From an uncultured Pseudomonadota bacterium (GTDB lineage Bacteria; Pseudomonadota; Gammaproteobacteria; Burkholderiales; SG8-39), in NCBI GenBank assembly GCA_903909415.1, contig CAIVVS010000033.1, positions 1 to 30,331 of the forward strand: a stretch of 30,331 nt of DNA. The letters are read 5' to 3'. Of the stretch, positions 1-6,968 are shown piece after piece (position 1 is the first letter of the stretch; every line of letters starts with the position of its first letter). Made by a program: the position numbers and the translations under genes. The notes beneath the pieces were generated by a model. It did no database searches. It worked only from the letters and a program-made list of their open reading frames with translations, and was not told the origin of the DNA.

Positions 1-549
1 CATCGCGTCGCGCGCGGTGGACTCGCAACAGACGTTGGTCTTGGTTCCGGCGATGAGCAGCGTGTCCACGCCCATCTGGCGCAGCACGCGCTCCAGCGGC
101 GAGGCGCCGTGCGCCAGCGCGCTGTAGCGGTTCTTCACCAGTACGTGGTCGGCCGGCTTGGTGTCGAGTTCCTTCCACACCGACTGCCGGCCGGGCGCGA
201 GGCTGTCTATGGTGCGCTCGCGCACGTCCGCCGCCACCACGTTGCTGAAGAACCCTTCCCAGTCCGACATGCCGTCGCGGTGGCTGTTCGCATGCAGCAC
301 CCAGATCACCGGCACGCCGCGCGCGCGCAACCCCGCCGTCAGGCGGTTGATCGCCGGCACGATGCTGCGTGACACGGGCACCTCCGCGGGGGCGCCCGGC
401 TCGCAGAAGGTGGACTGCATGTCGATCACCGCCAGCGCGGTGCGCTTCGGGTCCAGCCGGTCGAACCAGTGCAGCCGGCCGCGGCGCGCCATCACGCGGT
501 CGGCGATGTGCTCACGGATCAGGACTTCGACGTCGGGGGCGGCGTTCAT
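1..549 (-). CDS. Cysteine hydrolase, isochorismatase-like family (3' end beyond window)
   Basis: The reading frame starts at ATG 549 and is open for 183 codons to the left edge, so the C-terminus is missing. It matches the isochorismatase-like (cysteine hydrolase) fold: the first beta strand ends in AVIDMQ with the catalytic Asp at residue 43, LVKNRYSA supplies the catalytic Lys at 139, and TNVCCESTARDAM supplies the nucleophilic Cys at 174. The triad is complete in the visible part. The family hydrolyses amides, carbamates or vinyl ethers (ureidoacrylate, N-carbamoylsarcosine, isochorismate); the CESTARD segment resembles the amidohydrolase branch, but the substrate is unknown. It is the last visible gene of the minus-strand group with hemerythrin and a dioxygenase, 108 bp downstream of hemerythrin. 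Inference: it cleaves an amide in a catabolic route. Confidence 0.88.
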   Translation of the reverse strand, partial: MNAAPDVEVLIREHIADRVMARRGRLHWFDRLDPKRTALAVIDMQSTFCEPGAPAEVPVSRSIVPAINRLTAGLRARGVPVIWVLHANSHRDGMSDWEGFFSNVVAADVRERTIDSLAPGRQSVWKELDTKPADHVLVKNRYSALAHGASPLERVLRQMGVDTLLIAGTKTNVCCESTARDAM

Positions 550-586
550 GGCGGGGGAGGGCGGTTGCGCAAGCCGCATCCTAGAA

Positions 587-601
587 CGCGGCAAGGCCGC
601 G
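587..601 (-). terminator. GC-rich hairpin downstream of hemerythrin
   Basis: A perfect 6-bp inverted repeat (CGCGGC / GCCGCG) with a 3-nt loop lies between the hemerythrin stop and the cysteine hydrolase start. No T-run follows, so termination is uncertain. It could equally be an intercistronic stabiliser. Confidence 0.25.
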
Positions 602-657
602 GTCCACGGCGCGCCGGTTGGAATCGACCCGCCGGCAGGAACCGGAGGCGGCCGGGT

Positions 658-1146
658 TCAGGCCTTCTGCGGCGCGGGCCGCGAGGCCTTGATCTGAAGC
701 GGACCATCTTCCTGCGGGACGTTGCGGCGCAGGACCACGGGCTTCCCACCCCAGGATTTCTTTGCCATCCAGTGCGACAGCGCCGAGTCCATGTAGTCGG
801 CGTGGCCGGGGAACCAGTCCTTCAGCGCGCCGGCCAGGCGGCGGCCTTCTTCCACGTCGCCCTTGGCGACCACTTCCTGCACCTGGCGCACCGAGGCGAG
901 CACGGCGGTGTGCTCGTCGATGTGGCATTCGCGCGCCGGGAACTCGGTGGACTCCATCCACTGCTTCTCCTCGGCGAAATGCCGCTCGGCGTGCGTGGCG
1001 AAGGATTCCATGTGCGCGGCGAACTCGGCGTCCGGGCAGGCCAGCATCGCGTCCACGATCTGCACGAACTCGCGGTGCGTCTCGTCCATCGGCGTGTAGC
1101 CGAGGAGGTAGGTGTCGGTCCAGGGAAAGGGGCGGGTGTCGGCCAT
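658..1146 (-). CDS. Bacteriohemerythrin
   Basis: This 162-residue single-domain protein has all seven di-iron ligands of the hemerythrin family in the expected order: H24 (in MDETHREF), H56 and E60 (HFAEE), H75 and H79 (CHIDEH), and H115 and D120 (HADYMD). Family members reversibly bind O2 at a non-haem di-iron centre in the cytoplasm and serve in O2 delivery, storage or sensing. There is no signal peptide and no fused signalling domain, so this is the stand-alone form. The C-terminal 30 residues after the fourth helix are extended and basic. It sits downstream of an aromatic-ring dioxygenase pair but has a perfect -10 box of its own (1184-1189), so it may be expressed independently. A role in supplying O2 to the neighbouring oxygenase is inference. 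Confidence 0.93.
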   Translation of the reverse strand: MADTRPFPWTDTYLLGYTPMDETHREFVQIVDAMLACPDAEFAAHMESFATHAERHFAEEKQWMESTEFPARECHIDEHTAVLASVRQVQEVVAKGDVEEGRRLAGALKDWFPGHADYMDSALSHWMAKKSWGGKPVVLRRNVPQEDGPLQIKASRPAPQKA

Positions 1147-1183
1147 GGCGGGTGTTCCGTGTGCCGGGAGCGGCGCAACCGCG

Positions 1184-1189
1184 ATTATA
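1184..1189 (-). promoter_or_regulatory. Perfect -10 box (TATAAT) upstream of hemerythrin
   Basis: On the minus strand the hexamer is exactly TATAAT, 37 bp from the hemerythrin ATG, which predicts a leader of about 30 nt. The 17-bp-spaced -35 position is GC-rich and unlike TTGACA. A strong hairpin (1190-1213) touches the -10 on its upstream side. A weak -35 next to a perfect -10 suggests activator dependence (inference). Confidence 0.5.
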
Positions 1190-1213
1190 GCGGGGCCCGG
1201 TCAGGGGCCCCGC
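1190..1213 (-). terminator. Strong inverted repeat between dioxygenase beta subunit and hemerythrin
   Basis: Nine-bp perfect arms (GCGGGGCCC / GGGCCCCGC) with a 6-nt loop lie 39 bp after the beta-subunit stop. On the minus strand the hairpin is followed directly by TATAATCG, so it could act as a terminator with a poor U-tract. Alternatively it is an operator lying against the hemerythrin -10. Confidence 0.45.
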
Positions 1214-1251
1214 CATGGATCAGGCCTGCTGCAGGCTCGAACCGGCGCGGC

Positions 1252-1851
1252 TCAGACCCAGATCTGCAGCACGTACTCGAACGGCGCCTGCGCGTTGAAC
1301 AGGTCCGCGCGCTGCAGCAGGATGCGGAAGCCATCCTTGGTGCGCTTGAGCTGGTGCCGGTAGGTGCCGCCGAAGTGGCGCAGGTCGTCGCGGCGCAGCT
1401 CCATCATGTGGAAGCGCGAGCGCACGTGCACCTCGGTCGCGGTGACCTTCTCGATCACCACGTTGGACACCACGTGCGTGGTGCACCACTCGGCCTGCTG
1501 CGACCAGGCGTTGGGGTGCTGGATGCGCTTCATGCGCACCGTCATCAGGTCCACGTCCTCGACGAAGATCGAGGGCACGCCGTCCCAGTGGGTGTGCTCG
1601 GGCAGCAGCGGTGCCCAGTACACGCCCTTGGCGTCGAACAGGTTGATGTAGTCCTGCCACTGCTTGCCGTCCAGCAGCTCCGACTGCCGGTACAGGAACT
1701 GCTCGACGGCGCGGTGCAGGTCGGCGGCGGCCGCCTGCTTCACCGGCTTGGCGGCGGACTTCTTCACTGCGGCCCTCTTCGCGGGTGACTTCTTTGCCGC
1801 CACGGGCTTGCGGGCGGGCTTCTTTGCGGTCTTCTTGGTTGCCATGGTCAT
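1252..1851 (-). CDS. Aromatic-ring-hydroxylating dioxygenase beta subunit with H1-like basic N-terminal tail
   Basis: The protein has 199 residues. From about residue 44 it is a typical SnoaL/NTF2-like small subunit: an LHRAVEQFLYRQSELLD helix, then YINLFDAKGVYWAPL, a central TTHVVSNVVIE strand and a C-terminal LLQRADLFNAQAPF segment. Residues 1-38 are a low-complexity tail with twelve Lys and two Arg among Ala, Pro, Val, Ser and Thr (KKTAKKPARKP, AAKKSPAKRAAVKKSAAK), like the tails of bacterial histone-H1-like proteins such as AlgP and PhaF. The first ATG (1851) has AAGGA 4 bp upstream; a second ATG at 1845 is possible. Beta subunits give structure to the alpha3beta3 hexamer and hold no metal. 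It lies 57 bp after the alpha gene. The second beta subunit in this window (6435-6968) lacks such a tail. Confidence 0.92.
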   Translation of the reverse strand: MTMATKKTAKKPARKPVAAKKSPAKRAAVKKSAAKPVKQAAAADLHRAVEQFLYRQSELLDGKQWQDYINLFDAKGVYWAPLLPEHTHWDGVPSIFVEDVDLMTVRMKRIQHPNAWSQQAEWCTTHVVSNVVIEKVTATEVHVRSRFHMMELRRDDLRHFGGTYRHQLKRTKDGFRILLQRADLFNAQAPFEYVLQIWV

Positions 1852-1908
1852 TCAATCCTTGGTCTGGTGTGCGGCTCGGGTCTGCGTGGCTGGCGTCTCA
1901 GCCCGCGA

Positions 1909-3237
1909 TCACGACTTTGCCGTCATGAACTTGACCCACGCGCGGAACTGCGAGCGCATCGGCGCCTCGGAGCAGCCGTTGGTGGACTCGATCACCTTGC
2001 CATCGTCCTTGTCACGGCCATAGTCGCGGTGGAAGCTGACCCAGTCCCCGCCCTGGGAACTCAGGCCCTTCTGGCCGCGCTGCCAGTTTTCCAGGTCGTC
2101 GGCGTTGATCAGGGTGGCAGGCGAATTGACCAGGTTGAAGTACCAGAGCGCGCGGCGGTAGATCGCCTCGGGCGCGCCCACCAGCCGGAAGTGCCAGATC
2201 TCGGACAGCGTGCGGTCCGGGGCGATCGGGCGCAGCACGCGCAGCTGCTGCAGCGGCGACTGGATCGACACCGCCGGGTAGAGCAGCACGTGGTGGATGT
2301 TGCGCGACAGGTATTCGTCCATCTTGTCCTTGCCGTAGGCCTTGGTCAGCACCGCCTCGTGCGCCTTGGTGTCCGGGTCGGTGGGGCGCAGGCCCATGTA
2401 ACCGCTGAACACGATGTGGCCGTAGGGATAGCCGGTGTTGACCAGCGTGTCCCACTTCTCGAACGGCGTCGTGAACGCCGAGAGCATGTGGTAATGCAGC
2501 GGCTTCTCGCCCTTCTCGCGCAGGAGCTTGCGCTCCACCTCGGCGGCGGCATAGCCGGTGGACATGTGGGTGACCGAGGGGTGCACCGCGTCGATCTGGT
2601 TCTCCATGAAGAACTTCCAGTTGGAGCGCTGCACCACGCGGTTGGACGGGAACACCACCTCGACCTTGCCCACCGGCGAGCGGTCGCACATGTCGTCGAT
2701 GGCGATCTTGGCCGGTCCCATCCACTCCATCAGCGACGGGCCCTCGGCCAGGCGCGCGAACACGAAGCCGCGGTAGCTGTCGGTCGCGGCGGCCGGCTTC
2801 ATCTGGAACTGCGGGTCGTTCTTGTCGAACTTCGTGTCGCGGTAGCCGCGCTCCAGCGGCACCGACTCGAGCGAGCCGTCGTGGTGGAAGCGCCAGGCGT
2901 GGTACGGGCAGGTCATGGTCGGGCCGGCATTGCCGGCGCGCGAGCCGCACACCTGCACGCCGCGGTGCGGGCAGCGGTTGTACAGCACGCTGATCGGGCC
3001 TTCCGGGTCCGCCTTGGTCGGCTCGCCGCGCACCATCACCATCGGCTGGCGCCCGATCTGGAAGGTGGTGTAGTCGCCGGGCTTGGGGATCTGGGACTCG
3101 TGCCCGCAGTACTGCCAGGTCTTCTCGAAGATGTTCTTGATCTCGAGCTCGAAAATATCGGGGTCCGAGTAGCAGAGGCGGCTGACCCGGTCTTCCTCGA
3201 CCAGCTTGGCGAGGTTGGGGATGCGTTCATGCAGCAT
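1909..3237 (-). CDS. Aromatic-ring-hydroxylating dioxygenase alpha subunit (Rieske type)
   Basis: This 442-residue catalytic subunit has the Rieske [2Fe-2S] motif C89-x-H91 and C110-x2-H113. The mononuclear iron motif is D216-x2-H219-x4-H224, and the third iron ligand is an Asp in NADDLENW (380-381). The length is normal for two-component and three-component ring dioxygenases. The start at ATG 3237 is chosen because CAGGAGA lies 6-7 bp upstream and the protein then begins just before the first helix; the same frame stays open further upstream without homology. It is preceded by a marR gene and followed by its beta subunit, all on one strand, so it is probably MarR-controlled. The reaction would be O2- and electron-dependent cis-dihydroxylation of an aromatic acid or hydrocarbon; the substrate is not readable. 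No ferredoxin or reductase is adjacent. Confidence 0.95.
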   Translation of the reverse strand: MLHERIPNLAKLVEEDRVSRLCYSDPDIFELEIKNIFEKTWQYCGHESQIPKPGDYTTFQIGRQPMVMVRGEPTKADPEGPISVLYNRCPHRGVQVCGSRAGNAGPTMTCPYHAWRFHHDGSLESVPLERGYRDTKFDKNDPQFQMKPAAATDSYRGFVFARLAEGPSLMEWMGPAKIAIDDMCDRSPVGKVEVVFPSNRVVQRSNWKFFMENQIDAVHPSVTHMSTGYAAAEVERKLLREKGEKPLHYHMLSAFTTPFEKWDTLVNTGYPYGHIVFSGYMGLRPTDPDTKAHEAVLTKAYGKDKMDEYLSRNIHHVLLYPAVSIQSPLQQLRVLRPIAPDRTLSEIWHFRLVGAPEAIYRRALWYFNLVNSPATLINADDLENWQRGQKGLSSQGGDWVSFHRDYGRDKDDGKVIESTNGCSEAPMRSQFRAWVKFMTAKS

Positions 3238-3311
3238 GGCGGTCTCCTGGCGGGAGGGTTCGGTTGGAGGTGGAAAGGGCGTGTGGAAAGCGGGGTACGT
3301 TGCAGGACCGG

Positions 3312-3818
3312 TCAGGCCGCGTCGCCGGCAAGCTGCGCGGTGACCTGTCCCGCCGCGTCGAGGTTGGCCTTCATGCGCGCCAGCGTCCAGCGCAGCATGT
3401 CCGTGGCGCCGTCGGGCAAGCCTGCCTGCGCGGCGGCGTTGAGCCGGTCCACCGCGGGCCAGATGCGGCCGAACAGCTGCTCGCCCCTGGTGGTGAGCGA
3501 CAGGCGCGTCACGCGGGCGTCCTCGGCGTCGGACAGGCGCACCAGCAGGCCGGCGCGCTGCATGCGGTCCACGGTGCGCGACAGCGTGGTGCGGTCGATC
3601 GACGACAGGTCGGACAGCTCGCTCATGGAGCAGCGCTTGCGCCCGTAGATCGACGCCAGCGCGCGCCATTCCGGCGCGCGCATCCGGTAGGGCTTGAGCA
3701 CGGCGGCGAGCTGCGCGTCGCGCGCCGAGATCACCTGCGTCATCCAGAAGAACGGATGGCGGTCGAGGTCGAAGTCGGGTGCGTCTGCGGGCTGGCTGGC
3801 GTGGGCGGGGCGCGGCAT
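3312..3818 (-). CDS. MarR family transcriptional regulator
   Basis: The protein has 168 residues with the MarR winged helix-turn-helix. Helices at about 60-90 include SMSELSDLSSIDRTTLSRTVDRMQ, with the recognition helix near 72-88, and the wing DARVTRLSLTTRGEQL follows at about 100-115. Flanking helices would form the dimer interface. MarR proteins are usually repressors released by phenolic or aromatic ligands. The gene lies immediately upstream (74 bp) of the dioxygenase alpha gene in the same direction, the usual position for a local repressor that also regulates itself. A 16-bp perfect-arm palindrome (3863-3878), 45 bp upstream of the ATG, is a plausible operator. Ligand identity is unknown. 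Confidence 0.92.
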   Translation of the reverse strand: MPRPAHASQPADAPDFDLDRHPFFWMTQVISARDAQLAAVLKPYRMRAPEWRALASIYGRKRCSMSELSDLSSIDRTTLSRTVDRMQRAGLLVRLSDAEDARVTRLSLTTRGEQLFGRIWPAVDRLNAAAQAGLPDGATDMLRWTLARMKANLDAAGQVTAQLAGDAA

Positions 3819-3862
3819 GGTCGTTCCGGATGTCCGGTTGTGACGCTACGCCGGTTTAGGTG

Positions 3863-3878
3863 CGATTGCAACCAATCG
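3863..3878. promoter_or_regulatory. Candidate MarR operator palindrome
   Basis: CGATTG - CAAC - CAATCG is a perfect 6-bp-arm inverted repeat upstream of marR. About 28 bp to the right, near 3891-3901, TGCAATACGCA is an imperfect inverted copy of TGCGATTGCA (3861-3870), which may be a second half of a composite site. The size fits MarR dimers; binding is inference. Confidence 0.4.
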
Positions 3879-4066
3879 GCGAACCGTGGGTGCAATACGC
3901 ACTGCTGCACTGCGGGAGAACAGGGTGCGATCACAAGTATTCGCGTACCGATCGTCCCGCCCGGACGGGCCGTTGACGCAGGTCAACCGGCGGTCGTGCG
4001 CCCGGCGCACAATGCGATGGAGACCCGGCGCGGCCCCGTGCCGGCGGAGCAACAGGGAGGCGGACA

Positions 4067-4369
4067 ATGGACAAGGATGTCGCGGGCGGCAAGCGCCCCG
4101 TGGACCTGGACGAGGTGGCGAAACTGCTGGCGGCGCTGGAAGCCGACCTCGCCAAGGTGGGCACGGATTCGCATGCGGTGGAAGCGCTGCGCGCCGAGGC
4201 GCGGGCCCTGAGCGCGGCGCTGGGCGCGCAGGATCCGGACGAGCAGGGCATCGCCCGCCAGTTGCACCGGCTGCACGGCCTGTTCGACGAGGCGGTGGAC
4301 GCCGTGGCCGCCGAGGCGGTGGAGGTGGCCGACTACGCGCGCCGCATCGGCGCCATGCTCGGGCTGTAG
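4067..4369 (+). CDS. Small helical protein of unknown function
   Basis: This 100-residue open frame is preceded by GGGAGG 7 bp before ATG 4067, a good ribosome binding site. It is rich in Ala, Glu and Leu and predicted by eye to be almost wholly helical: LDEVAKLLAALEADLAKV, then AVEALRAEARALSAALG, then IARQLHRLHGLFDEAVDAVAAEAVEVADYARRIG. The amphipathic pattern suggests a two- or three-helix coiled-coil bundle. There is no signal peptide, membrane segment or catalytic motif. It stands alone between marR (divergent) and a Bug receptor gene (convergent). It resembles the short DUF4404-type proteins in size and helicity, but I cannot assign it firmly and propose no function. Confidence 0.7.
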   Translation: MDKDVAGGKRPVDLDEVAKLLAALEADLAKVGTDSHAVEALRAEARALSAALGAQDPDEQGIARQLHRLHGLFDEAVDAVAAEAVEVADYARRIGAMLGL

Positions 4370-4394
4370 CGCGGCCCGGCCGCCTGCGCGCTAC
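4366..4394. terminator. Bidirectional hairpin containing both convergent stop codons
   Basis: Perfect 8-bp arms (GTAGCGCG / CGCGCTAC) flank a 13-nt GC-rich loop. The left arm contains the TAG of the small plus-strand gene and the right arm contains the CTA (TAG) of the minus-strand Bug gene. It is well placed as a shared terminator, but neither side has a T-run. Confidence 0.45.
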
Positions 4395-5413
4395 TCCGCC
4401 TTGATGCCCGCGGCCTTCACCACCACCCTAAGCCGCTCGATGTCCTTCACGATCAGCGCCGCCATCTCCTGCGGTGAGCTGTTGCGCGGGATGATGCCCT
4501 CGTCGGTCATGCGCTTGATGATGTCGGGGGAGCGCCCGACGCGCACGAACTCCTCGTTCAGCTTCGCGACCACCGCATCGGGCGTGCCGGCGGGCGCGGC
4601 CAGGCCGATCCAGGTCTCGTACTCCACGCCCGGGTAGCCGGCCTCGGCCATGGTGGGAATCTGCGCGAACTGGGCCATGCGCGCGTTCGACGCCACGGCC
4701 AGCACCCGCATCTTGCCCTCCGCCACGTACTGCGCGACCGACGAGTACGACAGGAACAGCAGGTCCACGCGGCCGGCCGCGAGGTCCACCATCGCCGGCG
4801 CCGCGCCCTTGTAGGGCACGTGGACCAGCGGCGTGCCGATGCGCGCACCCAGCATCTCGCCCAGGAAATGCCCGCCGGTGGCCACGCCCGGGGTGGCGTA
4901 GCTGATGCCGCCGGGTTTCGTCTTGGCCAGCGCCGCGAGTTCGGCCACCGTCCTGGCCGGGCTGCTGCCGGGCACGATGAGGAAGTTCGGGTAGCTCCAC
5001 AGCAGCGTGATGGCGCGGAAGTCCTTCACCGGGTCGTAGGGCAGCTTGCTCATCAGCGCCACGTTGGCCGCGTGCGAGCTGATGGTCGCCTGCAACAGCG
5101 TATAGCCGTCGGGAAGCGCCTGCTTGACCGCCATGGTGCCGATCACGCCGCCGCCGCCGGGACGGTTGTCGATGCGTATGTTCTGGCCGAGGGCGTCCCC
5201 GACCCGGGCTGCCATCAGCCGCATCATGGTGTCGGCACTGGCACCGGGTGCGTAGAACACCACGATGTTGATGCCCTTCTGCGGCCAGGCCTGGCCGGCC
5301 GGCTGGGATTGGGCGCGGACGGCCGGGGAGGCGGCGGCGGCCAGCAGCGCCGCCGTGAACAGCGAGGCGGCGGCACGGCTGGCCGCGCGCCAGGAGCTAC
5401 GTCGGGAGGTCAT
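4391..5413 (-). CDS. Bug/TctC family periplasmic substrate-binding protein
   Basis: This 340-residue protein has an N-terminal Sec signal (basic SRRSSWRAASR, then an Ala/Leu core ending near AVRAQ). Typical Bug features follow in order: a first strand IVVFYAPGASADTM, DNRPGGGGVIG, a PDGYTLL turn and the HVPYKGAAPA motif, with a C-terminal lobe containing AAPAGTPDAVVAKLNEE. Bug proteins capture carboxylates or aromatic acids in the periplasm. ATG 5413 is preferred because AAGGAG lies 5 bp upstream; an in-frame ATG five codons earlier would bury that site. The gene is divergent from a GntR/FCD regulator with only 29 bp between the starts, so control by that regulator is likely (inference). No TctA/TctB membrane subunits are nearby. 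Confidence 0.93.
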   Translation of the reverse strand: MTSRRSSWRAASRAAASLFTAALLAAAASPAVRAQSQPAGQAWPQKGINIVVFYAPGASADTMMRLMAARVGDALGQNIRIDNRPGGGGVIGTMAVKQALPDGYTLLQATISSHAANVALMSKLPYDPVKDFRAITLLWSYPNFLIVPGSSPARTVAELAALAKTKPGGISYATPGVATGGHFLGEMLGARIGTPLVHVPYKGAAPAMVDLAAGRVDLLFLSYSSVAQYVAEGKMRVLAVASNARMAQFAQIPTMAEAGYPGVEYETWIGLAAPAGTPDAVVAKLNEEFVRVGRSPDIIKRMTDEGIIPRNSSPQEMAALIVKDIERLRVVVKAAGIKAE

Positions 5414-5442
5414 GCGCTCTCCTTGCATTGGATTGATCTAAG

Positions 5443-6417
5443 ATGCCCGAAAACCGAAGGGTGCAAGCACACGTGAACCGGATACCCGCCCGAGGGCGCG
5501 CACGCAAGGCCGCAACGCGGACCGCCGGGGTGGCCGCTTCCGCCCCGCCCGAGGCGCGCGCGGCCGGTCCGCGCCAGGGCGATTCGCGCTCGGCGCTGGC
5601 CGAGGAGCAGGCCGGCGGGTCCGGTGGCGACCTGCACGACGTCTATTTCCGCCTGCGCCAGGCGATCCTGAACGGATCGATCCCGCCCGGCGAGGTGGTC
5701 AACCAGGTCCACGTGGCGCGCCAGTTCAAGGTCAGCCGCACGCCGGTGCGCGAGGCGCTGCGCATGCTGCAGGCCGAAGGCCTGGTCGACGCGCAGTTCC
5801 AGCACCGCATGCGCGTCACCGCGGTGAGCGCCGACGAGGTCGACACGGTGTATGCGATGTGGATCATGCTGTCGGCGCTGGCCGTCTCGCTGACCGTGCC
5901 GCGCATCAGCCGCGACGAGCTGGCGCAACTGCGCCGCGCGCTGGCCGCGATGAATGCCCGCTCGCCGCGGCGCACCGGCTCGCAGGCCGAATGGGAGCCG
6001 CTGCACCACGAGTTCCACCGGCTGCTGGTATCCCGCGCCGGCCCGGTGCTGGGGGCGGCGATCGACACCTGCTGGGCGCGTTCCGAGCGCGCGCGCCGCG
6101 CCTACATGCGCTCCTCGCCGCAGTCCTGGCAGGAGTCCGAGACCGAGCACCGCGACATGGTGGAGGCCTACGCGGAAGGCTCGGTGCCGCGCGCCATCTA
6201 CGTGATCAGCCGCCAGCTCACGCGCATCGCGCTCACCGTGATCGGCAGCATCGACCCCGCGCACGAGCCGCGCGCCATCCGCGAGGCGCTGGCCCTGGCC
6301 GTCCGGCCGGACGGCCTGGTGCTGGCCAGCGCGCTGGGCGGCGTGCTGACGGCCGGCGGCACGCCCCCCGGCATGTCGGCCGCCCCCGTGGCGAGGCCGG
6401 CCCGTTCCCGGCGCTAG
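5443..6417 (+). CDS. GntR family (FadR/FCD subfamily) transcriptional regulator
   Basis: The protein has 324 residues. A disordered basic Ala/Pro/Arg tail (about 1-60) precedes a GntR winged helix at 64-128 (DLHDVYFRLRQAILNG, PPGEVVNQVHVARQFKVSRTPVREALRML). An all-helical FCD effector domain follows at about 132-270. FCD domains normally bind metal through Asp and three His. Here H192 (EFHRLL) and H236 (TEHRDM) are present, but the Asp position reads His188 and the last His position appears to be Gln258, so the metal site looks altered. The start is uncertain: no strong ribosome binding site precedes ATG 5443, and GTG codons at 5461 and 5473 are alternatives. It is divergent from a Bug gene and convergent with the second dioxygenase operon. 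Confidence 0.9.
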   Translation: MPENRRVQAHVNRIPARGRARKAATRTAGVAASAPPEARAAGPRQGDSRSALAEEQAGGSGGDLHDVYFRLRQAILNGSIPPGEVVNQVHVARQFKVSRTPVREALRMLQAEGLVDAQFQHRMRVTAVSADEVDTVYAMWIMLSALAVSLTVPRISRDELAQLRRALAAMNARSPRRTGSQAEWEPLHHEFHRLLVSRAGPVLGAAIDTCWARSERARRAYMRSSPQSWQESETEHRDMVEAYAEGSVPRAIYVISRQLTRIALTVIGSIDPAHEPRAIREALALAVRPDGLVLASALGGVLTAGGTPPGMSAAPVARPARSRR

Positions 6418-6434
6418 CGCGCCGCCGCGCCGCC

Positions 6435-6968
6435 TCACAGCAGGAACGTGAGGTTGCCCAACCAGGAGTCGCGGTTGAGCAGCAGGATCTTCTTGCGCGC
6501 GATGCGCATCTGCCCGTCCACCGGACGGAGCTGGTGCTCCACGTCCGCGACGATCGCCTGCGGCACGCCCAGGCCCACCTGCTTGTGGTCGCCGGTGCGC
6601 ATCTCGTAGATGACCTGGCTGGAGCGCACCACCGCCACGCCGCCCTCGATGGTGACGCCCACGTTGGACACGAAGTGCAGGGTGCGCGAGCGCGGTGACT
6701 GGGCGGGAAAGGCGTTGTGCAGCAGGTGGTGCACCCGCTCCTCGCGGCGCAGCGGCGTGTCGTTCATGATGGACGCGCTGGTGGCGATCGGCTCGCGGTC
6801 GTCCAGCGGGATCCAGTAGTGGCCGTCGGCGGTGAACAGCGCGTTCCACTCCTCCAGCTTCAGGTCGTCCAGCAGGCGCGCCTCGTGGATCAGGAAATCC
6901 TCGGCCTGGGCGCGGGTGAATGCCAGCGCGTTGCGGTCCCCATTGCGGTCCCGGGTGGCGGTGCTCAT
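6435..6968 (-). CDS. Aromatic-ring-hydroxylating dioxygenase beta subunit
   Basis: This 177-residue small subunit of the SnoaL/NTF2-like fold has recognisable segments: AEDFLIHEARLLDDLKLEEW, LFTADGHYWIPLDD, HFVSNVGVTIEGG and a C-terminal RIARKKILLLNRDSW that is highly typical of the family. ATG 6968 is chosen because its A, T and G overlap the alpha-subunit stop (ATGA) and GGGAGAG lies about 6 bp upstream; the frame is open further upstream but only into the alpha gene. The overlap implies translational coupling and 1:1 production with the alpha subunit. It is the last gene of the minus-strand operon and is convergent with the GntR gene (17 bp). Confidence 0.93.
   Translation of the reverse strand: MSTATRDRNGDRNALAFTRAQAEDFLIHEARLLDDLKLEEWNALFTADGHYWIPLDDREPIATSASIMNDTPLRREERVHHLLHNAFPAQSPRSRTLHFVSNVGVTIEGGVAVVRSSQVIYEMRTGDHKQVGLGVPQAIVADVEHQLRPVDGQMRIARKKILLLNRDSWLGNLTFLL

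Noticed and set aside
565..572. TTGCGCAA palindrome between the left-edge hydrolase and hemerythrin genes
   Set aside because: Eight-bp palindromes are frequent in DNA of this composition and nothing else supports an operator here.
1845..1845. Alternative start (second ATG) for the tailed dioxygenase beta subunit
   Set aside because: Spacing to AAGGA favours the first ATG at 1851; the choice changes only two residues and keeps the tail.
1867..3648. Long plus-strand open frame opposite the first dioxygenase alpha gene
   Set aside because: The minus strand encodes a full Rieske protein with all ligands; the plus-strand frame has only compositional bias.
6411..6420. Palindrome GCGCTAGCGC containing the stop codon of the GntR gene
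   Set aside because: No loop and no T-run; too short to call a terminator.
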